From assembly GCF_000003815.2 (NCBI RefSeq), contig NC_049990.1:68505-117332 (forward strand): a stretch of 48,828 nt of DNA. Reading direction: 5' to 3'. Positions within the stretch are counted from its first letter, which is position 1. Each line of letters begins with the position of its first letter. Below are positions 21,427-31,830 of this stretch, piece after piece. The position numbers and the translations under genes were made by a program. The notes beneath the pieces are model-generated. The model saw only the letters and a program-made list of their open reading frames with translations, was not told the origin of the DNA and made no database searches. This DNA comes from Branchiostoma floridae (lineage: Eukaryota; Chordata; Leptocardii; Amphioxiformes; Branchiostomatidae).

Positions 21427-21912
21427 GAGCTCACGAAGTTGGTAAGACCCGGGCAGGCACCGGCGAGTGTCGCGGGAAGATATTGATCTCGGTTCAGTTC
21501 AGTTCCGTTCATACACAGAGAGGGGGCACCAGCGTCTTCACATTGAACTCAACCAAATTTAAAACCTCCGTGAGTTTACGAAATTGAAATACCCAGGCAG
21601 GCACAGGAAGTGCCGCAGAAGAATATGGAGCTCACGGTGGATGTTTTAGGAAGGAAAACGTACTCGTACTTCGCCGTAAAAGGTTTTGAAGACCGCAAGC
21701 CAGAAATCATATCGCCATGAGATCGAGAAGGCATTGAATCCACAAAATTGTGTTGATATATAAGGACGGCCGCACTAAATAGGTACCAAGGGCAAGACAT
21801 ATTACACTGGAAGGTATACAAGTGCGAATTTTCTAGGCAGTACGCAAGAAACACATTCCTTAACCACGTGTGGGACAATATTCTTAAGAAGTGGAAAAAA
21901 AAAAAAAAAACG
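21427..21912 (+). other. Sequence ending in a poly(A) stretch, possible retrocopy 3' end
   Basis: It starts at the gap edge with a GAGCTCACG phrase that recurs at about 21630, contains short open frames (MELTVDVLGRKTYSYFAVKG) broken by stops, and ends in about 17 A at 21895-21911. The A-tail suggests reverse-transcribed RNA. The source is unknown. Confidence 0.3.
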
Positions 21913-22635
21913 TTACATCAATTCATCGTTAATTGACAACTGATTGTGTTATGGATGTATTACACTCCTTTACGTTTGGGACCGCATTGTAAATGTGTGC
22001 ATCAAAGCTGTCTGTACATATACACTGATTAAAGCGACAGCTATATGAGAACTGTGAGCAGCNNNNNNNNNNNNNNNNNNNNNNNNNNNNNNNNNNNNNN
22101 NNNNNNNNNNNNNNNNNNNNNNNNNNNNNNNNNNNNNNNNNNNNNNNNNNNNNNNNNNNNNNNNNNNNNNNNNNNNNNNNNNNNNNNNNNNNNNNNNNNN
22201 NNNNNNNNNNNNNNNNNNNNNNNNNNNNNNNNNNNNNNNNNNNNNNNNNNNNNNNNNNNNNNNNNNNNNNNNNNNNNNNNNNNNNNNNNNNNNNNNNNNN
22301 NNNNNNNNNNNNNNNNNNNNNNNNNNNNNNNNNNNNNNNNNNNNNNNNNNNNNNNNNNNNNNNNNNNNNNNNNNNNNNNNNNNNNNNNNNNNNNNNNNNN
22401 NNNNNNNNNNNNNNNNNNNNNNNNNNNNNNNNNNNNNNNNNNNNNNNNNNNNNNNNNNNNNNNNNNNNNNNNNNNNNNNNNNNNNNNNNNNNNNNNNNNN
22501 NNNNNNNNNNNNNNNNNNNNNNNNNNNNNNNNNNNNNNNNNNNNNNNNNNNNNNNNNNNNNNNNNNNNNNNNNNNNNNNNNNNNNNNNNNNNNNNNNNNN
22601 NNNNNNNNNNNNNNNNNNNNNNNNNNNNNNNNNNN

Positions 22636-24397
22636 ACCGCAAGGACCACAAGTCCTATAATATGCGTCATTGCCAGGTACGTATACTCCCTATCGCCACA
22701 TATGCTTGCGTGACAGGGACCCTGGAGTGGTCACATGAGCTCTTCCTGTTAGCTTTCGATTTGAGACACCTAGGGGCGTTTCTCTGTATTGCATCCCAAG
22801 ATCGTGTACCACAATTGAAGCATCAAAGCTAGACATGGATTAGAACACTCTTTTGGTTGATACAATTTTGGTAATAAGACTAAGGTGGTTCAGACTGGTA
22901 TTAAAGAGACCCCCAGTCACATTAGTCCCATAAGCCTCCTACCAGGAGTTTAAAAACCCAAGGCCACGGGGTAGACATCTGCAGCGCTGAAATTACAAAA
23001 GACACGGGACTGGGTCTCAAGTTTGCGGAAACAGGTGCTAAGGACCATACAACTTGAACAGCCCTGACGTAGAGAGGCGAGGGGCCAGTCTCTGGCCTAA
23101 GCACGTGGGCAGGGCAGGCAAGCAGGTAACACTTTGCTTCTTGGCCCGGGCAGAGCGAGGTATCAATGATTGTGTCCTCAAACAAACGAAGCTTTGATAA
23201 GCTTGAAAATGTTTCGATCGGTTTGGGGAAATGTTTAGCTCTGTTAAAAGCCCTATATCCCAGGGTACGCTGAGAAGTATCTTGCAGAAGTTAGGGAGAA
23301 CTGTTCTAGGTCGGAAACCTTGTAAGAAATCGTAGGCTGGATTACCGTAACGTGTTAGTTCGCTATTGTATTAGACGGATTTATCATCTCTAGTTGAATC
23401 AGCCGACACAAGTACCCTTACAGACTTTTACACCGGATCCCAACATCGAAGCTGTGATGTGGAACACTATTTTTGTCTTTTGCTTCCATCTTGGGCTTAC
23501 CGCTATCTCTATTGGGGGAAAAAAATCGTCTTTGAACTGTTGAGAGGTCGTCCGGACTCAGAATAATACTTTTGGGCATTATGCATCTCCCAGGTCGCGG
23601 TGAGCGTTTGGAACAGTTTTGCACTGCACTTGTGCAAGCCTAGTGTCTTTCCATATTGTTGGGTCGGTGGGTCGAGTTGTATTAAGCAGGAAGAGTGGCA
23701 AATATGAGCGTCTCCGTCCTCTGAAAGGTTGGGAATCAGCATCGTCAAGCGGATCCTTGAAAGTTGAGGTTGGATAAGGCTCGGGGTCGTTGGGCATAGA
23801 GACAGTCGAGGCTCAAGACAAATGGTCCTGCGATGCGAGGGAAAAATAGTTTTCTTTTACCTCTAACGCGGATAATTCAGAACTGGGCTTGGCCATCTCC
23901 ATATCGATCTTCCTTCAAGTGATCGTAGAGGAACGGTTTTGAGATAACAATTTTGCGTTGCTTCCTCCATTTTGTTTGTCGTACAGCAAAAGATGAGAGT
24001 GGGCTATATATGAGTGTTGGGTTGTTTGAGAGTGGGTACCGTACAAGGGAGAGGCAATGTGAGAGGTAAGATAAGAAAGGAGTTACATGAGAGAAGGGAG
24101 TTGAGAGAGGGGAAATGAGAGATGGGGAGTTGAGAGAGAATAATGAGAAAGGGTGTGGTGAAAGAGGTAAAGAGGGAGCGGATGACAAGTGTTCTTCCAA
24201 AGGAATGTTATATTAGCCAGATAGATCCAGATACGAACGCATTGATCTATACAGACACAGACACGTTGATGCATTACGCTGAAGGGCGATTACGTTAGCT
24301 AGATATCTATACTAATTATAGATACTGATACAGGTACAAAGTTAAGGGGTTCAAAGGGAAAAGGAAGGGCTCAAAAGCCAGAGATGGCAAAGGCGGA
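22636..24397. other. Intergenic DNA with a purine-rich stretch
   Basis: No gene is recognised. About 24010-24180 is strongly purine-rich on the plus strand (repeated GAGAG, GGGAGTTGAGAGAG), which opens chance frames on the minus strand. Confidence 0.4.
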
Positions 24398-24461
24398 AGA
24401 CGACGATTTCCGCATCACTCATACTGGAGGGCCAATAATTACGCACCTCAAAAAGGATACT
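24398..24461 (-). repeat. 64-bp direct repeat, copy 1 (promoter-less homologue)
   Basis: Identical over 64 bases to 24684-24747. Read on the minus strand it resembles the flanks of the 107-bp promoter module, TTTGAGGTGC..ATTATTGG joined directly to CCCTCC, but lacks the CRE, TATA and initiator part. Confidence 0.75.
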
Positions 24462-24566
24462 ATTTGAGGTGCACAATGATTGGACCGAAAAGTATGACGT
24501 CACTCCCCCTATAAATAAGAGATGCGCGCAGGAATATATCATTCTTCTGTGTGTTGGCCCTCCGGC
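24460..24566 (+). promoter_or_regulatory. Predicted RNA polymerase II core promoter, copy 2 of 2
   Basis: Identical in all 107 bases to 19107-19213: CRE at 24495-24502, TATAAATA at 24510-24517, initiator A at 24541. It lies between the two 64-bp repeats, and the downstream sequence differs completely from that of copy 1. No coding sequence is recognised downstream. Confidence 0.55.
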
Positions 24567-24569
24567 AAA

Positions 24570-24687
24570 GTCTGGAGCCTGAAGCGTCCCACCCACCCGC
24601 CCATCGACAAGTTTTCTGCTTTATGTGGAATTAGGCATCTGCTTCAGGATGGTCGCTTTAGCACATAGGTGACTTTAGGCTCCAGAC
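24570..24687. mobile_element. 118-bp segment with 15-bp terminal inverted repeats
   Basis: GTCTGGAGCCTGAAG at 24570-24584 and CTTTAGGCTCCAGAC at 24673-24687 are inverted copies with one mismatch. It may be a tiny MITE or an RNA hairpin stem just downstream of promoter copy 2. Confidence 0.45.
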
Positions 24688-24747
24688 GACGATTTCCGCA
24701 TCACTCATACTGGAGGGCCAATAATTACGCACCTCAAAAAGGATACT
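24684..24747 (-). repeat. 64-bp direct repeat, copy 2
   Basis: Perfect copy of 24398-24461, offset by 286 bp. Confidence 0.8.
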
Positions 24748-24829
24748 TTTTGACACTCAAAGGTTCACTTTTTCATGTCCAAGATCTTTTTTCCCAAAAA
24801 GATGACTAATTTGCTTTTTTCACAAAATG

Positions 24830-25372
24830 ATAGACATTTTGTTCAATCTTAGTGAGCCTATCAGCAAAATTTCCCCCACAAAGTACAGGAAAATAGCATT
24901 TCAGAGGGTCCAGATTTCAAATTTCCTGGACCTCCATTGCGACGGCTTGCGTCATCGGGGGCGGACATGGTGAAAATATGTCGGGAGGGGGGGCCGTCTC
25001 CGCAAGAGAAATTGAATTTAGCTAAATCTGGCTACAAAATTTGTGCCCCAAAATGTCTTCCCCGGATCTCCATTGCGATGCCTCACGCCTTTGGTCAGAC
25101 ATGGTAAAAATATGAAGACTTACGCCGAATGCTTTGTGTATTTCAATAGTAATTCCATTAAAGTTGTCCAGCAAATTTTGCCTGTCAAAATGCAGGAAAT
25201 AGCATTTCAGAGGGTCAAGATTTCATTTTTTTCCGGGGGAGCATGCCCCCGGATCCCCCTAGGCAGCTCACGCCGAAGGCTTGAGTCTCGCGCCTGCGGC
25301 GCTCGATGGTCCCTCAAGTACTAAAAAGAACCCCCCCCCCCCCCAACCAAAATCCTGGCTACGGGCATGCCG
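24830..25372 (-). repeat. About 190-bp dispersed tandem family (minus orientation)
   Basis: The phrases ATAGCATTTCAGAGGGTC and CAGCAAATTTTGCC recur (about 24893 and 25199; 24870 and 25170). The same units in reverse orientation form the array at 43670-44400. The block ends with a C-run and CTGGCTACGGGCATG. Confidence 0.65.
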
Positions 25373-25380
25373 CCATTATG

Positions 25381-25405
25381 TCTGTCTGTCTGTCTGTCTG
25401 TCTGT
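25381..25405 (+). repeat. (TCTG)n microsatellite
   Basis: About six uninterrupted TCTG units. Confidence 0.9.
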
Positions 25406-25445
25406 GAACAGCATACGAGTAGTATAGTGGGAGCACGCTGACTAT

Positions 25446-25486
25446 CATTATTCAGGCGCAAGCAGGCGCAGGTCAAAGGTCAGATA
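25446..25486 (+). repeat. Minisatellite unit with DR1-type direct repeat, upstream flank of the retrotransposon
   Basis: TTCAGGCGCAAGCAGGCGC is followed by AGGTCAAAGGTCA at 25470-25482. Related units resume at about 26752 after the retrotransposon. Confidence 0.6.
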
Positions 25487-25488
25487 TT

Positions 25489-26300
25489 TGGTCCATTCTT
25501 GGGCCCTTTCTCTTCCTTCTGTTTATCAACGACTTACCTTGTGCAGCAACTCAATCTACTGTAGCACTCTTCGCTGACGACTCTAAATGTTTTAGGGAAG
25601 TCAGCAAGCTAAATGACTGTGTTAAGCTGCAAAATGACATCACTGCCATGTACAACTGGAGTCTTAGTTGGAAGATGTCTTTTCATCCTTCCAAGTGTAA
25701 ACTTATCCGTTTAACTCGCTCTAAGAGTCCTATTGTGTACTCTTATCACATGTCTGGTACTGCAATAACATCTGTAGACAGTATGCCTGACCTTGGGGTC
25801 ATTGTCCAGTCGGACCTTCAGTGGAACAGACACATCTTAAAGATGGTAGCCAGGGCCAATTCTATGACTGGTTTCATCAAAAGAACAATCGGGTTCAACT
25901 CTAGCACTGATGTACGCAAGGCACTGTACACCACATTGGTGAGAAGCATCTTAGAATACTGCTCACCTTTGTGGTCCCCTCAGTCCCGCAAACTCATGTC
26001 CCTTGTAGAAGGGGGTGCAACGGCGGGCGACTAAATTCATTCTAGGAGCCCACTCGAACACCCTGACCTACAAGGAACGTCTTTCCACCCTTGGTCTATT
26101 GCCTCTTACGCACAGGCGCGAAGTGTGCGACGTCATGGTGTTTATCAAGTCTAAACCAATNNNNNNNNNNNNNNNNNNNNNNNNNNNNNNNNNNNNNNNN
26201 NNNNNNNNNNNNNNNNNNNNNNNNNNNNNNNNNNNNNNNNNNNNNNNNNNNNNNNNNNNNNNNNNNNNNNNNNNNNNNNNNNNNNNNNNNNNNNNNNNNN
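25489..26300 (+). CDS. CR1-like reverse transcriptase fragment (5' truncated, frameshifted)
   Basis: The frame opens abruptly at SILGPFLFLLFINDLPC, the conserved block before the catalytic site, followed by the active site ALFADDSKCF (25561-25590). The usual WSLSWKMSFHPSKCK, DLGVIVQSDLQWNRHI and RSILEYCSPLWSP blocks follow. Near 26010-26020 the frame ends (GGATAGD) and the continuation (QRRATKFILG, TLGLLPLTHRREVCD) is in the next frame, so one indel breaks the protein. A 140-bp gap removes the following part. The element starts within the protein, as expected for 5' truncation. It is a dead copy, closely related in style to the 1-748 fragment. Confidence 0.85.
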
Positions 26301-26748
26301 CTGTCCTCCGTATATTGGGGTTAAGCCACTGAAAAGTCTAACATCTTGACATTCAAGCGATCGCTTGTGAGAGCCACGTTTGTGAGATTTGACACCCAGT
26401 TCAATATCGACGTCCCCTGCTCTTGGTCCACATCTTGTGGGTGTGCCTCTTGCACTGCTTTAAGGCTACATTAGTTTTGTAATTAGCTTTTTACTCTGTA
26501 TATAATGATATTTGATAATTTTGTATATAATCAATTCTGTGTATAATTGTCACCGAATTGTATATTCATGTCTACTGACTTTTGATGTCTAATGTTTATT
26601 GTTTGATTTTGGTTTCGTATTGTTTTCTATTATCATTTCAGGTTTGGGAGGACAACTTGTAAAGGTGTTGATACACCTGTTTTGTCCTCCCTTCCACTTG
26701 TTTTTGCATGTGGTAAATTCAAATAAAGAAATAAAGAAATAAAGAAAT
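26301..26748 (+). mobile_element. 3' untranslated end of the CR1-like element with 8-bp tail repeats
   Basis: The region after the gap leads to a tail of AAATAAAG repeated three times at about 26723-26748. Short tandem tails of this kind define CR1/L2 3' ends. Confidence 0.75.
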
Positions 26749-26856
26749 ATTATTTATTCAGGAGCAGGTCAGAGGTAAGATATTATTAATTCGGGCGTAG
26801 GTGCAGGTCAAAGGTCACATCAATTACTCAGGCGGAGCAGGTCAGAGGTCAACGTC
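26749..26856 (+). repeat. Minisatellite with AGGTCA direct repeats, downstream flank
   Basis: Three degenerate units of about 40 bp. DR1-type pairs are AGGTCAAAGGTCA at 26805-26817, AGGTCAGAGGTCA at 26839-26851, and a weaker one at about 26766. Confidence 0.6.
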
Positions 26857-27807
26857 TGACGGCAAAATCTAGGGGAATAGGTATTTCTGCATCACACTAG
26901 TTACCCCCCTCCCCAATATGCGCACACAATAACAACACGTGACACTTGTATGGGGGGAGAGCGCCGCCTGGTTCAGGTACGCCAGAAAAAGTTTAATGAG
27001 AAACTTTGCCGAAAGAGCAGACCAATATCAATGAAAAACTCTTCTGTCCAAATACTTCGTGCATATTTTGCACTTCACAATTTCACCAAACAAAACAACA
27101 TCAAACAATGCCGAAATTAACTACCAATTATACAAACACAGTTTAACATTGACATTTGTGCATGGCATAATACACTTACTTCATAGTACAGCTAGAACAT
27201 CGTCTGATACAACAATACATACAACAATACAATATTTTCTGACTATGTTGTTTGCCGGCTACGCAACCCCGAAAAAAACCTTCCATTGTGTTTGAAGGCC
27301 AAAAAAATAGGGGACGTACACCAGAGCCCATTGCAAAACAACTTCCTACTCTGGGTTTTCTTGCTAAATCACATTTGCAAAAAAGAAGACACGGCCGTGA
27401 GCTGTAACAGTGGCGACCTCGAATGACTATCTCAGCTTGTCACTTCCTCTTATCCATTGTCTGCACTCGCACACCTGGATGCCACTCCCTCATTAGTCTT
27501 CACCTGTGTACAACACTTCACCTGCATAACCTAACTGTGTTACTGCAGAAACGCAATTTCACGCTAATGACTACGTCAAACGCTAGAAATTGTGATTTTT
27601 CTTAGATCTGAGCGGGGGTGAAATAGGGGTCAGGCCGACCTTTTGACCCACCAAGGTAACTATGACCCCCCCCCCCCCATCTTGTGAGACATGCCCTTAT
27701 TTGGCTTGGTTGTAAGTCTCTAAGTCATAAAGTAGGCAGAGCCTTATTGAATAAAATCAAAAGATGACAATGACCGTCTGATTTGTCCGTTCTTTTATTC
27801 TTTACTT
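26857..27807. other. Intergenic DNA, nothing recognised
   Basis: No gene is recognised. A poly-C run lies near 27668-27679. Confidence 0.4.
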
Positions 27808-28113
27808 TCAAAAGTCAGCATCCAACGTGTACTTCTGCTGTTCAGAGGAGGACATCACCCCCATCTTCTGGTACCCCCCCCCCCTCCCACCTTCTTCTCA
27901 AAGAAGTTGGTCTTTTCCTCCAGAGAAATGTTCTCCATGACGTCAAAGGGATTCTTGCTGTTGTAAATCTTCCTGCACATGAGTTCTCCCAGCAGCCCAT
28001 CTACGACAAACTCAATTTACTGTTTCATCAGGTCTTGATTCATCCCAATCAGCCTCACGGGAAGAGCTTCCGTCAGGAACTCTTGCTCAATCTTAACAAT
28101 GGTCGTTATAAGG
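27808..28113 (-). pseudogene. RRM2: Ribonucleotide reductase small subunit (RRM2/R2) C-terminal fragment, broken
   Basis: Class I ribonucleotide reductase R2 carries the di-iron tyrosyl-radical site that supports dNTP synthesis. The minus strand reads [20 protein letters not shown], then NQDLMKQ, a TAA stop at 28017-28019 where the family has Tyr, then [33 protein letters not shown] and KVGG. An expanded C-run (27874-27884) then shifts the frame. Another frame gives YQKMGVMSS and the R1-binding tail YTLDADF with its stop at 27808-27810. An AATAAA lies about 10 bases after the stop (27799-27794). The start is put at 28113, where a CTTATAG acceptor-like sequence occurs, so this could be one decayed last exon rather than a processed copy. 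No other R2 exons are seen. Identification is confident; the two lesions could include assembly error in the C-run. Confidence 0.85.
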
Positions 28114-28145
28114 CTATAAGCCTTACTATATACCTTACTTTTTCT

Positions 28146-28930
28146 TTATTACCTCCATGAAATGTCATGGCGGTTATATTTTACCCTGCGTTTGTCTGTC
28201 TGTCTGCCTGTCTGTGTGTGTGTGTGTTTGTAAACAAGATAACTTAAGAACGGCTGGGTGGGTTGGTTTCATACTTGGTGTGTTCGTAGTGTGTGATGAA
28301 AGCTGGAATTGATTAGATTTTGGGTGCCCTAGCGGCTTCCCTCGATACTGCAGCGAAACTTCCAGTTTTGCTATCTCGTGTTCTGAACACGCTATGGTCA
28401 CGATTATTGAGTGTTAGATAGCTCTTGTGCTCAGGCTCTTTGGCCCCCTACCGACTTGGTTTGGGATAGCAGGGGCATTTTTGTCAAAAACTTCTGAAGC
28501 GGATAACTCAAGAAGGGAACAATGGATTTTCATGATTTTTGGTATGTAGGTACCTTAGACAATGTTGTACAGGATGAAATACCAATTATGCAAAATAGGA
28601 GAACATTTGCATAATTAATGAGAATATTCTATCATAGCAGTTTTTTTCAATGCATCTCTTGTCCGGGACATGATGTGGTCTTGACATTTGGGTGGTTGAT
28701 AGCTTGCAGTGTCACAGCAAAGTGGGGCAAGTTTCAGCCCCCTAACATTGAATTTCGGAACTGCAGGCGCGTTTTTGTCAAGACATTCCAAAGAGGTTAA
28801 CTGCGGTGAGGATGGACGGATTGGCATCATTTTACGCGTGCTGGTAGCTTAGGCAAATGTGTTCATAATGATATACATGTTATGCAAATGAGGACCTTAT
28901 TTGCATAATTAATGTAAAATGTATCCAACT
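28146..28930 (+). repeat. Dispersed repeat cluster (about 260-bp family plus a TGTC-bearing unit)
   Basis: 28146-28440 begins TTACCTCCATGAAATGTCAT and continues through a TCTG simple repeat and AAGAACGGCTGGGTGG. Two units of the GAACTGCAGG / TCCAAAGAGG / GTAGCTTAGGCAAA / TTTGCATAATTAATG family follow. The same order occurs at 31310-31830. Confidence 0.6.
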
Positions 28931-30222
28931 CTAAATGTATTACAAGCTATCCCATGCAGAAATCACGTCTAGATTATGTACATTTTACCACCACCCAGAA
29001 AAAATGAATACTTTTAGTCAAATACAAACATGATTTTTTTTTCTATAGGTCAATTCAAGCCAGCAGGAAAAGTCAAATCATAAAAATGAGCTCAGATGAG
29101 CCTAGCGGAAATCAAAGACATGAAATAAAGTAATAAAGAATGTCCTTGCAGAAATGGATTCTTATTGTGCCGAGGAAATTCAGCCCCCAGGCTGGGAGAG
29201 ACTGGTGATAACTTTACATAATATATAGAAATACCATTAGCCAGAAAAATTTCTCGCAATAAAACTTAGAGGTCCCGAACCTAGATGCCCAACTTTCACT
29301 AGGTCACCGCTTGGAACGCGTGTATCTAGGTTCAGGTTCAGTCTCGGAGACTGTTTGTACCCTGGATAGATTTAGTTAGCCTTCACCAGGCCTTCCTATG
29401 AGGAGTGCGGATCGTAGAGTTCGGCAAAAAGGGAATGATTGACCAGGAGAGTCAGTCTCGCTATATTCTACCTCCAGAGACTGCGCAGGAAAATGAAACC
29501 CTCTGGTGGCCAAACTCCCCTGACAAACTATCCCCCTATACCCAGCGTAGTTAGTCTGGTAGAGACCCCATCCGGCAAAGTTAATTTTACAGGCTCACTT
29601 CCAACGCCGCTAAACATTGGCTACGTTTTCTTACAGCCGCGTCCAGATTGAAATAAGTCGTTCTTGTAGTAGCAAGAGAAAATACCCTCTGTCGGAAATT
29701 CCTTGTATTAATCCTTGGAGCGTGCTCTCTGACATTGACGGGCGGAAAATGCTCCAACCATGACCGTAGACGAACCGGGAATCTCACGGTGGGCCGGTAA
29801 CGGGCTATGTAGACAGCGCTAACCATCGTCTTTAACATGATATTTTGGATTCTCCAAGTCCCAGTCGCGACCATTACAACATTTTAGCAACTTAAAAGAC
29901 CCAGTAAAGATGCCTGTACTTTTAAGCGGGCTTTACTTTGTTTTTAAACCTGTCGTAAAGGTTGAATGTTAGTTGTGTCATTTACGATTGCTTAAAGGTA
30001 GCTTAAACATTATTTAACTATGTTCAAATGTTCAAGCTTCGTTTACGAAAGGCATTAAGCATGCTTAAATATCTGATTTCATGCAGTGCCTAGCTAGCAT
30101 AAGCCATTCAGGCGCTGTACGACATTGAAGGTGGTGCAGGCATTACAAAACTCCTACCCGGTCTGAATGCGTTGGTGCAAAATGTGGTCCTCATGATCTT
30201 TTGCATAAATTATGATAATGAG
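28931..30222. other. Intergenic DNA, nothing recognised
   Basis: A 95-codon minus frame at 29587-29874 has no recognisable motif. I do not call a gene. Confidence 0.4.
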
Positions 30223-30560
30223 CTACAAGTATTCCCACCTAATCATGTCAGACTGTCCCACATAGTTTAATGAAACTATATGGTCAGTTTTGACCCCATA
30301 CGGTAATCTACGTCGCAAAAAAGCTACGGTGGTTTGAGGGTTAAGTTTTTTAAGTAGATTCCAGAATGCTGTTGGGTTATGGTCCATTAGTTTTAGTAGT
30401 TGCATCGAACAATTCTTTTCATGTTCGAGCAAGTTAATCAAATCCTTTCCGGAAGTAGCTGCCTCTTATGAGGTATCTTAAGGGGTTTCGCAGCTCCTTT
30501 CGTGCCTCAAAGCAAGATCTGTCAAACTAGCTTTTGTTTCTTTCAGATTGCCTCGGTTTT
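30223..30560 (-). mobile_element. Relic of a non-LTR retrotransposon (endonuclease to RT linker)
   Basis: The minus strand contains DRSCFEARKELRNPL, then in another frame INLLEHEKNCSM and DHNPTAFWNLLKKLNPQ. A basic stretch followed by NPxxFWxLLKKL is the usual linker between endonuclease and reverse transcriptase. Frameshifts and stops show it is dead. Confidence 0.4.
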
Positions 30561-31309
30561 TTCTTACATCTTAGTTTTAGAGACATTCTGCCTGCTACTA
30601 CTAATACTTCCTGTATACGTAACTCTCCACTTTTTAATCAATGTCAGCTGTTGTTGATGTGATATTTTGGTTTGAGGACAATGAATTTTCTAGTTTCTGT
30701 TGGATTGTCGGGCAATTTTCGGGCATCTACAATTTTTTTTAGTCTGGACCACAAACAAATTTATCTTGGAAAAGAAGTGAGTTTGATTTCGTTTCTTTTC
30801 TACTTTCAGGTGAACGTGCCAATGAGCTAATATTCAGACAGATCATACAGCACTGCACGAAAACCCAGATTTCCGTTTCTTTCCAGGCAGGTACACGTTC
30901 GTTAAACTTGGCGCAGGCAGCAGTGGGAAGGGTTTTTCAGGTCCAGCGCGTGCATACCGTTAAAATCCTGCGTTCTCCTGCACAGTCGCCTGTGCGGTAA
31001 TTCTCAGGCCTCGCACAGCCCGCGTGTTACCACATCGGATAGATAACAATAAGCTTTAGTCAACGCATTAATCCCCACTGTGTGAAATATACGTACTGAA
31101 ATGATAGGATAGTATTCAAAACTGTTCGACTGTTTAACCAGAAACCACACATTAATCCCAATAAGAAATGTAACTGAAATTAAAACTCTGTAATCGTGGG
31201 GTGCAAATTCTTAAACTTCCACATTAGAATAAGCATTAAAATATATTTCGACTATGAGTGGTGAGGATCGATTAATAATCATAACCATCAATATTCATTG
31301 ATTACTAAC
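30561..31309. other. Intergenic DNA, nothing recognised
   Basis: No supported feature. Confidence 0.4.
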
Positions 31310-31830
31310 GTGAATTTTGAGCCCCCTAGCAACTAGGGTAAGGATTGCAGGGGCATGTTTTGTTAAATTAAAATAAAACTAATGGAGAGGTTAACTCAAG
31401 CTAAAAATAACGGCTTTTCATGTTTTTTTGTATGTGGATAGTTAAGACCACAGTCTACAAAATGAAATACTTATCATGCACAATAAGGGAACATTTGCAT
31501 AATTAATGAGAATATTCCATATATCATTCATTCATTCTAGCAGTTCTTCAGTTGTATCTCTTGTCCCGGACATGGCATGGTCTTGCCATTTAAGTGGTAG
31601 ATAGCTTTCAACGTCAAGACAAGGTGGGGCTGGTTAGAGCATCCTAGCGTTTAGTTGGGGAACTGCAGGGCATTTTTCTCAAAACATTCCAAAGAGAATA
31701 ACTGAAGGAAGGAACAATGGACTTTCATCATTTTAGGATGCAGGTAGCTTAGGCAAAGATGTTCATACCAATATACATGCAGATGAGGACCTAATTTATA
31801 TAATTGATGAGGAAATCTTCTAATTCCATT
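31310..31830 (+). repeat. Dispersed about 260-bp repeat, tandem pair
   Basis: Same phrase order as 16130-16600 and 28430-28930, including TTTGCATAATTAATGAGAAT and TCTTGTCCCGGACATG. Confidence 0.6.

Noticed and set aside
19107-24566. The two 107-bp copies as LTRs of a retrotransposon
   Set aside because: They lack TG...CA ends, target duplications and any gag-pol coding sequence between them.
29587-29874. 95-codon minus-strand ORF as a gene
   Set aside because: No family resemblance, splice context or codon pattern to support it.
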